This document shows, one piece after another, positions 1 to 6,717 of a stretch of DNA of 17,948 nt. The stretch lies in assembly GCA_002361735.1 (NCBI GenBank), contig DETS01000120.1:1-17948 (forward strand). The letters run 5' to 3'. Every line of letters starts with the position of its first letter. The stretch's first letter is position 1. Source of the stretch: Lachnospiraceae bacterium UBA3282 (GTDB lineage: Bacteria; Bacillota; Clostridia; Lachnospirales; Lachnospiraceae). Made by a program: the position numbers and the translations under genes. Under the pieces are notes generated by a model, which saw only the letters and a list, made by a program, of their open reading frames with translations, did no database searches and was not told where the DNA came from.

Positions 1-321
1 ACGGCTCATCTGCTTCTTAAAACACTCGCAGTTATGCTCGATAGTCTCCTTCGTCATCATGGAGCGCATATCCGTGCGCCCGGAAGGATCGCCAATCATA
101 GCGGTACCGCCGCCAATCAACGCAATCGGCTTATTTCCGGCTTCCTGCAGACGCTTCATCAAACATAATGCCATAAAATGCCCCACATGCAGGCTGTCCG
201 CCGTCGGATCGAAACCGATATAAAAGGTTGCCTTTCCGTTGTTGATCAAATCGCGGATCTCGTCCGCATCCGTTAGCTGCGCGAGGAGTCCCCTCGCCTG
301 TAATTCTTCGTAGATTCCCAT
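1..321 (-). CDS. tyrS: Tyrosyl-tRNA synthetase, N-terminal part (cut by window edge)
   Basis: This is the first 107 codons of a class I tyrosyl-tRNA synthetase, which charges tRNA-Tyr with tyrosine in the cytoplasm. The protein begins MGIYEELQARGLLAQ. It carries the TyrS nucleotide-binding stretch YIGFDPTADSLHVGH, in which HVGH is the class I HIGH signature, followed by IALIGGGTAMIGDPSGR, a typical TyrS segment. The ATG at 319-321 is preceded by an AGAAAGGGAGG-type ribosome binding site. The reading frame stays open to base 1, so the C-terminal part, including the KMSKS loop and S4 domain, lies outside the window. A tyrosine T-box leader directly upstream independently supports the identity. 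The family is certain. TyrS rather than TrpS is favoured by the GFDPTADSLH motif and the UAC specifier. Confidence 0.96.
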   Translation of the reverse strand, partial: MGIYEELQARGLLAQLTDADEIRDLINNGKATFYIGFDPTADSLHVGHFMALCLMKRLQEAGNKPIALIGGGTAMIGDPSGRTDMRSMMTKETIEHNCECFKKQMSR

Positions 322-357
322 ATTGATTCCTCCCTTTCTTTTTTTAGCAGACGCAGA

Positions 358-689
358 AGACCCCCGTCCCGATTATCAGGACGAGGGTTAAACTCGTGTT
401 ACCACCTAATTTCACAGACGGCTCACACCGGCTGCCTCACTGAGTACGATCATAGAATAACACATGCTATTTACTATCATTCTTAGACGATACTCTCCTG
501 CTATAACGTGCATTCCTCCGTCGTGGCCTACTAAGCTGTTTCACCATTCTGCCGCGAAGCTCCGAGATGTATTCATGGAAAAGTTCCCGCGCGCCTCTCA
601 TCTGCCGGCTGCTTTCTGTCCGTTTCCTGATCCACTACTTGTTCTCTTCAACGCCTGTCATATTGTGTAAGATTGCTTTACTGCCTTAT
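358..689 (-). promoter_or_regulatory. T-box riboswitch (tyrosine-specific) in the tyrS leader
   Basis: The roughly 330-nt untranslated leader of tyrS has the parts of a T-box transcription attenuator. Uncharged tRNA-Tyr should bind it and favour an antiterminator, so tyrS is made when tyrosine runs short. The T-box sequence AGGTGGTAACACG lies at 407-395 on the minus strand. Its UGGU can pair with the ACCA end of tRNA-Tyr. A candidate specifier GAATACA has the tyrosine codon UAC at 571-569. The terminator hairpin is at 361-387. This leader also fills the only stretch of more than 300 bases without a gene (322-742). The T-box and terminator are read directly; the specifier assignment is inferred from its position and its agreement with TyrS. 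Confidence 0.93.
361..387 (-). terminator. Attenuator terminator of the tyrS T-box
   Basis: On the minus strand CCCTCGTCC (387-379) pairs with GGACGGGGG (369-361) across a 9-nt loop, giving a 9-bp stem with one G-U pair. A T-rich but interrupted tract (TCTTCTGCGTCTGCT) follows. The left arm overlaps sequence that would pair with the GAG just after the T-box in the alternative antiterminator form. Confidence 0.85.
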
Positions 690-718
690 AATGTAAACGA
701 AATTATTTTGTTTGTCAA
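690..718 (-). promoter_or_regulatory. Sigma-A type promoter for tyrS
   Basis: A perfect -35 TTGACA at 718-713 is separated by 17 bases from TACATT at 695-690 (4 of 6 matches to TATAAT). It sits just upstream of the T-box leader and 25 bases past the stop of the ACT-domain gene. No terminator hairpin is visible between that gene and this promoter, so some read-through from the upstream operon into the T-box is possible. Confidence 0.7.
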
Positions 719-742
719 CTCTTTTTTATGATGTTCTTTTTC

Positions 743-1174
743 CTAATGGAGTCCCAAATCCTCTCCACCGATCGTACCGATCCCCGCCTTATCAAGAACC
801 GCCGCCAATCCATCCGTATCCGCCACACGGAAGATCATACATGCCTGCCCGTCCTTTTGTCCAAACACAGAATACATGTACTCCACATCCATTCCCGCTT
901 CGGAGATTACCCCAAGCACTTTGCTCAGGCCACCGGGCGTATCCGGAACCGCCACGCCCACGACTGGCGTCATGGTGAGGATAAAGCCCTGCTCCAGAAG
1001 TATTGTGGATGCTTTTGACGCGTCATCCACGATCAGCCGCAGCACGCCGTAGTCCGCAGTCTCCGCAATATTGAGCGCCCGCATGTTCACCTGATTCTCC
1101 GAAAGGATCTTCGTGATATCCGCAAGCTGCCCCGCTTTATTTTCCAGAAATACAGAAATCTGAGGTATCGTCAT
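743..1174 (-). CDS. Tandem ACT-domain protein, putative amino-acid sensor
   Basis: This 143-aa protein consists of two ACT domains and nothing else. The first, residues about 4-66, begins QISVFLENKAGQLADITKIL; the second, about 70-138, contains VPDTPGGLSKVLGVISEAG. Each shows the beta-alpha-beta opening with the glycine-containing turn that usually binds an amino acid. ACT modules commonly bind amino acids and control partner enzymes, and stand-alone ones of this type are often encoded next to paaK. It is the last gene of the ior/paaK operon, starting 16 bases after the paaK stop, with an AAGGGGG ribosome binding site. Binding of phenylalanine, tyrosine or tryptophan is a plausible inference from context, but no residue here proves it. 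Confidence 0.88.
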   Translation of the reverse strand: MTIPQISVFLENKAGQLADITKILSENQVNMRALNIAETADYGVLRLIVDDASKASTILLEQGFILTMTPVVGVAVPDTPGGLSKVLGVISEAGMDVEYMYSVFGQKDGQACMIFRVADTDGLAAVLDKAGIGTIGGEDLGLH

Positions 1175-1190
1175 ATGTTTGTCCCCCTTC

Positions 1191-2489
1191 TTAAATTTTC
1201 CGCTTATCGATCACGCGCACCGCCTTGCCCTCGCTCCTGGTAATGGACTTGGGGGCTACCAGACGTACTTTCGCATAGATGCCAAGCATTGCCTTGAGTG
1301 CGGATACCAGCCCCTTCTCCATTTCCGTGATCTTACCGAGATTGTCAGAGAAGTTCTCCGGCGTCATCTCCACCATCACCTCGATGGTATCAGAATTATT
1401 GACGCGATCAACAATGATCTGATAATTTGCCTGATATCCCTGCTCCAAAAGCACCGTCTCAATCTGGGACGGGAAGACATTGACGCCTTTCACGATCAGC
1501 ATATCATCGCTTCTGCCCATGGGCTTGCTCATCTTCACATGCGTACGGCCACAGGAGCATTTCTTTCTGCTGAGTACACAGATATCTCTCGTGCGATAGC
1601 GAAGCAGCGGAAACGCCTCCTTCGTGATGGAGGTAAACACCAATTCTCCCTTGCTACCCTCAGGAAGAACCTCGCCTGTATCGGGATCAATGATCTCCGC
1701 GATAAAATGATCTTCGTTGATGTGCATGCCGGTCTGCTCGCTGCACTCGAAGCTGACACCGGGACCACTGGTTTCTGTCAAACCATAGATATCGTATGCC
1801 TTGATGCCCAGCTTGTTTTGAATATCCTGCCGCATCTCCTCGCTCCATGCCTCCGCGCCGAAGATACCCGCTTTTAACTTGATCTTGTCACGCAGTCCCC
1901 GCTCATGGATGCTCTCTGCCAAAAAGGCAGCGTAAGAAGGCGTGCAGCAAAGGATCGTCGCCTCAAGATCCACCATAAACTGCAGCTGTCTGTCCGTATT
2001 GCCGGAGGACATAGGCAGCGTCAGGCACCCCACTCTATGGCTGCCGCCGTTTAAGCCGGGGCCGCCCGTAAACAAGCCGTAACCGTAGCAGACATGACAG
2101 ACATCCTCATTGGTGCCGCCTGCCGCCACGATTGCGCGGGCACAGCAGTCTTCCCATAAGTCAAGGTCATGCTGGGTATAGAATGCCACCACTCTGCGTC
2201 CCGTGGTGCCGGACGTGGACTGAATACGTACACAGTCTTTCAGGGGCGTCGCCAAAAGCCCATACGGATAAGCCTCCCGCAGATCGTCCTTTGATAAAAA
2301 CGGCAGCTTATGTAAGTCCTCCACGCTCTGAATATCCTCAGGCGTAACCCCCTTTTCCTCCATCTTTTTGCGGTAATAGGGCACATTATCCCACACGTGG
2401 CGCACCTGCTTTACCAGGCGCTCATTCTGCCATGCGAGAATCTGCTCTCTGTCCGCGGTCTCAATTTCTTTCTGGTAATACCGTTCCAT
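1191..2489 (-). CDS. paaK: Phenylacetate-CoA ligase (AMP-forming)
   Basis: This 432-aa enzyme matches the usual PaaK length. It activates phenylacetate or related aryl-acetates with ATP and CoA to give aryl-acetyl-CoA, AMP and pyrophosphate. The visible adenylate-forming motifs are the phosphate-binding loop STSGTTGRR at 91-99, YGLTETSGPG at 235-244, RYRTRD at 297-302, GRSDDMLIVKGVNVFP at 325-340 (PaaK hinge and C-terminal lid) and SEGKAVRV near the end with the likely catalytic lysine. CSCGRTH at 311-317 is the Cys-rich turn typical of PaaK. The ATG has an AAAGGAGG site 5-6 bases upstream. The gene follows iorB by 54 bases and precedes the ACT gene by 16, a common clostridial arrangement. 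With IOR, the enzyme may run either way. Aryl substrate specificity is inferred. Confidence 0.95.
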   Translation of the reverse strand: MERYYQKEIETADREQILAWQNERLVKQVRHVWDNVPYYRKKMEEKGVTPEDIQSVEDLHKLPFLSKDDLREAYPYGLLATPLKDCVRIQSTSGTTGRRVVAFYTQHDLDLWEDCCARAIVAAGGTNEDVCHVCYGYGLFTGGPGLNGGSHRVGCLTLPMSSGNTDRQLQFMVDLEATILCCTPSYAAFLAESIHERGLRDKIKLKAGIFGAEAWSEEMRQDIQNKLGIKAYDIYGLTETSGPGVSFECSEQTGMHINEDHFIAEIIDPDTGEVLPEGSKGELVFTSITKEAFPLLRYRTRDICVLSRKKCSCGRTHVKMSKPMGRSDDMLIVKGVNVFPSQIETVLLEQGYQANYQIIVDRVNNSDTIEVMVEMTPENFSDNLGKITEMEKGLVSALKAMLGIYAKVRLVAPKSITRSEGKAVRVIDKRKI

Positions 2490-2543
2490 ACCTTCCTCCT
2501 TTTATCTTGTTTTGCTTCCCTATAAAATAACAATCGTTATAAA

Positions 2544-3116
2544 TCAACTCGCTTTGCCCGACTCGAACGCCTTTTTATTCATCTCCAAAAACTTCGACGG
2601 TACGCTTTTCTCGATCGCATCCATCCACTCCTCGTCCGTAAAGTCAAAGTGTTTGGCAAGTCTGCCCATCAGCACCAGATTCACCGCCTTGCTGCTCCCC
2701 GCTTCTTCTGCCAGGGAAAGTGCGTCAAAGGCATCCACTTTTGCATCCAAAGCCGCCAGTTTCTCCGCCAGATTCTCCGGGTATGCCGCCGCCCCCGCGA
2801 TCACGGGCATGGGGTTGATCTGCTGGCTGTTGACGATGATCCTGCCGCCCGGCTTCAAATACTCTGTATAGCGGGCTGCCTCCAACATCTCAAAGGAGAG
2901 GATGCAGTCCGCCTGCCCCTTGTCTATAATGGGTGAGCAGACCCTGTCTCCCCAACGCACATAGGTGACCACACTGCCGCCGCGCTGACTCATGCCGTGC
3001 ACTTCGCTGACCTTAACGTCAAATCCCTTCGTGAGGAGCAGACGCCCCAAGAGCTTACTGGCAAGCAGAGTGCCCTGTCCGCCCACGCCCACGATCATCA
3101 TATTCTTTGTTTCCAT
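2544..3116 (-). CDS. iorB: Indolepyruvate:ferredoxin oxidoreductase, beta subunit
   Basis: This is the smaller subunit (190 aa from the preferred start) of the oxidoreductase that interconverts aryl-pyruvates with aryl-acetyl-CoA and CO2, using ferredoxin. It is the gamma-type domain of the 2-oxoacid oxidoreductase family. It opens with a glycine-rich motif, MMIVGVGGQGTLLASKLLG, and carries the family stretch EVHGMSQRGGSVVTYVRWG. I place the start at the second Met (base 3116) because GGAGG lies five bases upstream of it. The longer reading (to 3128) has no ribosome binding site. The 5' flank is the palindromic element at 3141-3255, which separates it from iorA. Identity is firm because iorA is adjacent. 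The in vivo substrate (phenyl-, hydroxyphenyl- or indole-pyruvate) is not determined by the sequence. Confidence 0.94.
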   Translation of the reverse strand: METKNMMIVGVGGQGTLLASKLLGRLLLTKGFDVKVSEVHGMSQRGGSVVTYVRWGDRVCSPIIDKGQADCILSFEMLEAARYTEYLKPGGRIIVNSQQINPMPVIAGAAAYPENLAEKLAALDAKVDAFDALSLAEEAGSSKAVNLVLMGRLAKHFDFTDEEWMDAIEKSVPSKFLEMNKKAFESGKAS

Positions 3117-3140
3117 ATTATCCTCCATATCACATCTTAT

Positions 3141-3255
3141 CTGTGACTCAAATATATGCAGAGAATGCCCGTATTTTTGGCATTCTCTCGCGTGAGACTT
3201 AGAACTTCTTCGCGAAGCAGCCCTTGCTGCGAGTGATTAGAAGTTCTTCTCACGC
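3141..3255 (-). repeat. Palindromic element, copy A (iorA 3' end / iorA-iorB gap)
   Basis: Read on the minus strand, the element starts inside the last codons of iorA. Its main hairpin pairs CGTGAGA (3254-3248) with TCTCACG (3197-3191) and AGAACTTCT (3247-3239, iorA TAA beginning within it) with AGAAGTTCT (3209-3201). An inner GCAGC/GCTGC stem lies at 3217-3230. A second hairpin, AGAGAATGCC/GGCATTCTCT with a 9-nt loop, occupies 3160-3188, followed by a TTTGAGTCACAG tail (3152-3141). Copies B and C share this plan. The first stem is interrupted by an unpaired CTTA on one side. No T-run follows, so it does not look like an ordinary intrinsic terminator. Confidence 0.88.
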
Positions 3256-4982
3256 TGGCTGAGTGCTCCAAATTTACAGAGTTGCTCACAGACCCCGCAG
3301 CCCACGCAGAGCGTCTCGTCGATGACTGCCTTACCGTCCACCATGCTGATGGCGGGACAGCCGATACTCATACATGCCTTACACCCCTTACACTTCTCGG
3401 GATTAGCGCAAATCGGCCCCGGATGCTTCACATATTTTAACAGTGCGCAGGGACGGCGGGAAATAATGACCGACGGCTCCTTCGCCGCAAGTTCTTCTTT
3501 GATTACCGTCTGGCAGGTTTCCATATCGTAGGGGTCTACCACCCTCACCCGTTTGATGCCGACCGCGTGACACAGGCTCTCCAAATCGATCTTTGTGCAG
3601 GGATCGCCTTTTAGATTATATCCCGTAGTTGGGTTCTGCTGATGCCCCGTCATGCCCGTAATCGAATTATCCAGTATGATTACGGTGGAATTGGATTCAT
3701 TATAAGCAATGTTGATCAAACCCGTAACGCCGGAATGGATAAAGGTGGAATCGCCGATCACCGCTACCGTTTTCCCCGCGCTCTCCTCATCTCCCGCCTT
3801 CACAAAGCCGTGAAGCCCGGAAACAGACGCGCCCATGCAAACGGTCGTGTCGATCGCGTTAAGCGGTGCGACCGCGCCCAATGTATAACACCCGATATCT
3901 CCAAGCACAGTCAGATTTAATTTCTTCAATACATAGAAAAGGCTTCTGTGCGGACAGCCCGCGCACATCACGGGCGGTCTTGCCGGAATCTCCTCCGAAA
4001 GGATTTCCCCCTTCTGTACCGCCTGTCCAAGCTTCTCCTGCACCATATTCTGGCTCAGCTCGCCAATTTCGGGAAAAAGATCCTTCCCCGATACGGTCAG
4101 CCCCAGGCTGCGGCAATGCGCCTCGATAAAGCCGTCCAACTCCTCCACTACCACCAGCTTCTCCACAGCAGCTGCGAAATCCCTGATCTTTTTCTCCGGC
4201 ATCGGCCAAATCATGCCCAGTTTCAAAACCGGATAAGTATCTCCCAACGCTTCCTTTACATACTGATAGCAGGTGGAAGAAGTAATGATCCCGTAAGTCT
4301 TCTTCTGTCCCGGTTCTACACGGTTGATTTCCGCTGTCTCTGCCCACTCCGTAAGCGCCTTCGTGCGCGCCTCCACCTCGGGATGCCGTCTCTTTGCATT
4401 CGCCGGCATCATAATGTACTTTGCCGGATTCTTCTCATAGGCTCTCTGCGCAGGCAGCTTACGCTCTCCCGTCTCCACCACGCTCTGAGAATGACTGACA
4501 CGGGTACACATCTTGAGAAGCACCGCCGTATCAAACTGCTCGGAAAGCTCATAGGCAAGTTTCGCAAAGGCAAGCCCCTCCGCGGAATCGGAAGGCTCCA
4601 GCATGGGAATCCTCGCCGCCATCGCATAATGACGGGAATCCTGCTCGTTTTGGGAACTGTGCATTCCGGCATCGTCAGCCACCCCGATAATCAGTCCCGC
4701 GTTCACTCCCGTATAGGAAATCGTAAAAAGGGGATCCGCCGCCACATTGAGTCCCACATGCTTCATCGCGCAAAAACTCCGCACACCGCGAAGCGAAGCG
4801 CCGAACGCCGCCTCGAGAGCGACTTTCTCATTGGGCGCCCACTCCGCGTAAACTTCCTCATACTTCGCCACGCACTCCGTGATCTCCGTACTCGGCGTCC
4901 CCGGATAGCTGGACACAAAACTGCAGCCCGCCTCATATAACCCTCTGGCAACCGCCTCGTTGCCTAACATCAATGTCTTCAT
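3237..4982 (-). CDS. iorA: Indolepyruvate:ferredoxin oxidoreductase, alpha subunit
   Basis: This 581-aa thiamine-pyrophosphate subunit is typical of IorA in length. The N-terminal pyrimidine-binding domain includes YPGTPSTEI (26-34) and MKHVGLNVAADP (73-84). CAGCPHR near 341 and GDIGCYTLG near 362 open the TPP-binding domain. IGDSTFIHSG near 409 followed by ILDNSITGMTG near 436-446 forms the GDS...N TPP/Mg motif. Two ferredoxin-like Cys motifs close the protein: CKGCKACMSIGC near 530-541, with a four-residue last gap as in other IorA proteins, and CVGCGVCEQLC near 556-566. The ATG at 4982 gives the conserved MKTLMLGNEA opening, but the only AAAGGA is about 14 bases upstream, an unusually long spacing. 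The final residues REKNF and the stop are encoded by palindromic element A. Confidence 0.96.
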   Translation of the reverse strand: MKTLMLGNEAVARGLYEAGCSFVSSYPGTPSTEITECVAKYEEVYAEWAPNEKVALEAAFGASLRGVRSFCAMKHVGLNVAADPLFTISYTGVNAGLIIGVADDAGMHSSQNEQDSRHYAMAARIPMLEPSDSAEGLAFAKLAYELSEQFDTAVLLKMCTRVSHSQSVVETGERKLPAQRAYEKNPAKYIMMPANAKRRHPEVEARTKALTEWAETAEINRVEPGQKKTYGIITSSTCYQYVKEALGDTYPVLKLGMIWPMPEKKIRDFAAAVEKLVVVEELDGFIEAHCRSLGLTVSGKDLFPEIGELSQNMVQEKLGQAVQKGEILSEEIPARPPVMCAGCPHRSLFYVLKKLNLTVLGDIGCYTLGAVAPLNAIDTTVCMGASVSGLHGFVKAGDEESAGKTVAVIGDSTFIHSGVTGLINIAYNESNSTVIILDNSITGMTGHQQNPTTGYNLKGDPCTKIDLESLCHAVGIKRVRVVDPYDMETCQTVIKEELAAKEPSVIISRRPCALLKYVKHPGPICANPEKCKGCKACMSIGCPAISMVDGKAVIDETLCVGCGVCEQLCKFGALSQREKNF

Positions 4983-5009
4983 ATTTCGTATATCAATCCT
5001 TTCTCGTTA

Positions 5010-5107
5010 CATTGCGGAGAATGCTGCTTTTTGCATTCTCCAGAATGAGAAGAATTTCTTCGCGAAACAGCCTCTGCTGTGAGCGTTAGAAATTCTTCTC
5101 ATTCTCC
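5010..5107 (-). repeat. Palindromic element, copy B (SSF symporter 3' end / iorA leader)
   Basis: This copy has a perfect 18-bp stem, AGAATGAGAAGAATTTCT (5042-5059 on plus) against its complement at 5088-5105. An inner ACAGC/GCTGT stem at 5067-5080 closes a 4-nt loop. A second hairpin, GGAGAATGC/GCATTCTCC, lies at 5016-5041. Relative to copy A, several pairs change on both sides (C-G to A-T in the outer stem, C-G to T-A in the middle, G-C to A-T inside). The TTTGAGTCACAG tail is missing. The symporter's stop codon TGA (5101-5099) is the TGA of the element's conserved TGAGAAG. The element fills most of the gap before iorA. Confidence 0.9.
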
Positions 5108-6643
5108 GATTGAATCTTTTACGGAAACCGTCACCTTCTTATCATAGCAGGAGAATACTTCCTCAATCTTCTTCTCGGCAGGCGCCTTTGTAAATAAGCT
5201 CACTACCGGAACGATCACCAGCCCGGCAAGCATACAGAATGCACCCGCGTTGATGGGAGACTGTAAAAGCGTCGGGAAGCTCGGACGGAAGAAAATATTC
5301 GCAAGCATAACGATGGTCGAGAATAAAAAGCTCACCCAGCAGGCTGCCTTTGTCGTCCGCTTCCAGTACAGACCGTAAAGGAAAGGCGCAAGGAACGCCC
5401 CCGCGAGCGCACCCCAGCTCACACCCATGAGCTGTGCAATAAAGGTAACGTTGGAACGGTATTGAATCAGAGCAAGCACTACGGAAATGGCGATGAACAC
5501 CACCAACAGCGCACGCATCCACCTTACCTGCTTTTTCTCATCCATCTCTTTCATAATAGTACCTTTAATGAAGTCCAGCGTCAAGGTGGAGCTGGATGCC
5601 AATACCAGGGAAGACAGGGTAGACATGGAAGCGGAAAGCACCAGGATTACCACCACCGCGATCAAAATCGTAGGCAGACCGCTTAACATGGTGGGCACCA
5701 CCGAATCATAACCGTTTGCCGCAATGTCGATCTGATCGCTGAACAGGCGTCCGAATCCGCCAAGGAAATAGCAGCCGCCCGCCACGATGGTCGCAAAGAC
5801 CGTGGAAATGATCATACCCTTGTTGATCGCACTCTCACTCTTGATTGCATAGAATTTCTGCACCATCTGCGGCAGCCCCCAGGTACCGAGACTGGTAAGG
5901 ATCACCACGCCCAAAAGCCCCACAGGATCCGGTCCGAAAAAGGAATTAAACACGCCCGGCGCAGCGGAGACGGTCTCGTCACTCACTGCCGCCAGCTTAT
6001 CAAGCGCGGCAAGAAAACCGCCCTGACTGTGAAGGACCGCAACAATAACAGCCGCTATTCCAAAAATCATGATCACTCCCTGAATAAAGTCATTGATCGC
6101 CGTCGCCATATAACCGCCCGCAATCACATAAATACCTGTCAGCACTGCCATCACGATCACGCATACACTGTAGTCAATATCAAAAGCCATCCCGAAAAGG
6201 CGGCTCAAACCATTATAAAGGCTTGCCGTATAGGGAATCAGAAAGATAAAGATAATTGCCGAAGCCGCCAATTTCAGCGCCTTGCTCTCAAAGCGCTCTC
6301 CGAAAAACTGAGGCATGGTCGCGCTGTTTAGGTGCTGTGTCATAATGCGGGTACGACGCCCCAGCACCGCCCAGGCAAGAAGGGAGCCGAGAAAGGCATT
6401 CCCCAGCCCTGCCCAAGTCGCTGCAATGCCGTACTTCCAGCCAAACTGCCCTGCGTAACCTACAAAGACCACCGCCGAAAAATAGCTGGTTCCATAGGCA
6501 AACGCGGTCAGCCAGGGACCCACGCTCCTGCCGCCCAAGACAAAGCCGTTCACATCCGTGGCATGTTTGCGGCAATAAAGCCCAATACCGATCATCACCC
6601 CGAAAAAGATGATGAGCATCAATACTTTCATAAAAAGATCCAT
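5099..6643 (-). CDS. Sodium:solute symporter (SSF family), substrate unknown
   Basis: This 514-aa integral membrane protein has the SSF family length and about thirteen hydrophobic segments. Family features include an early FVLGGRSVGPWLTAFAYGTS stretch (start of the transport core), AGGYMATAINDFIQGVIM (the usual SSF gating/sodium region) and GTWGLPQMVQKFYAIKS. It probably uses the sodium gradient to take up an organic acid or amino acid. SSF members of this type carry pantothenate, proline, acetate-like or aryl acids. Its place between a CoA ligase and iorA suggests an aryl or carboxylic acid, but that is inference. GAGGAGGAG lies eight bases before the ATG. The gene starts 74 bases after the acyl-CoA synthetase stop, and its stop codon is formed by palindromic element B. 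Confidence 0.9.
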   Translation of the reverse strand: MDLFMKVLMLIIFFGVMIGIGLYCRKHATDVNGFVLGGRSVGPWLTAFAYGTSYFSAVVFVGYAGQFGWKYGIAATWAGLGNAFLGSLLAWAVLGRRTRIMTQHLNSATMPQFFGERFESKALKLAASAIIFIFLIPYTASLYNGLSRLFGMAFDIDYSVCVIVMAVLTGIYVIAGGYMATAINDFIQGVIMIFGIAAVIVAVLHSQGGFLAALDKLAAVSDETVSAAPGVFNSFFGPDPVGLLGVVILTSLGTWGLPQMVQKFYAIKSESAINKGMIISTVFATIVAGGCYFLGGFGRLFSDQIDIAANGYDSVVPTMLSGLPTILIAVVVILVLSASMSTLSSLVLASSSTLTLDFIKGTIMKEMDEKKQVRWMRALLVVFIAISVVLALIQYRSNVTFIAQLMGVSWGALAGAFLAPFLYGLYWKRTTKAACWVSFLFSTIVMLANIFFRPSFPTLLQSPINAGAFCMLAGLVIVPVVSLFTKAPAEKKIEEVFSCYDKKVTVSVKDSIGE

Positions 6644-6717
6644 AATTGATTCTCCTCCTCATGGTACATACTTGTATCGCTATTGCATATCATATGTTAT
6701 TTATTGTGCAACTCGGA

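Noticed and set aside
1179..1877. 232-aa plus-strand open frame opposite paaK
   Set aside because: Shadow of the PaaK coding sequence; no domain and no start signal.
3141..3255. Palindromic elements as insertion-sequence remnants or MITEs with target duplications
   Set aside because: No target-site duplication or transposase-like terminal repeat could be recognised around the copies, and the covarying internal stems fit a structured RNA better; a mobile origin is not excluded.
3141..3255. Palindromic elements as ordinary intrinsic terminators
   Set aside because: Copies A and B lie inside an operon and no T-run follows the main or second hairpin.
3948..4940. 330-aa open frame on the plus strand opposite iorA
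   Set aside because: It is antisense to a clear IorA, has no recognisable domain, is very rich in Arg, His and Leu as expected of a GC-rich shadow frame, and lacks a convincing ribosome binding site.
3141..5107. CRISPR-like reading of the repeated palindromes
   Set aside because: Only two copies lie here about 1.9 kb apart, with a gene between, no regular spacers and no cas genes; they are dispersed intergenic hairpins.
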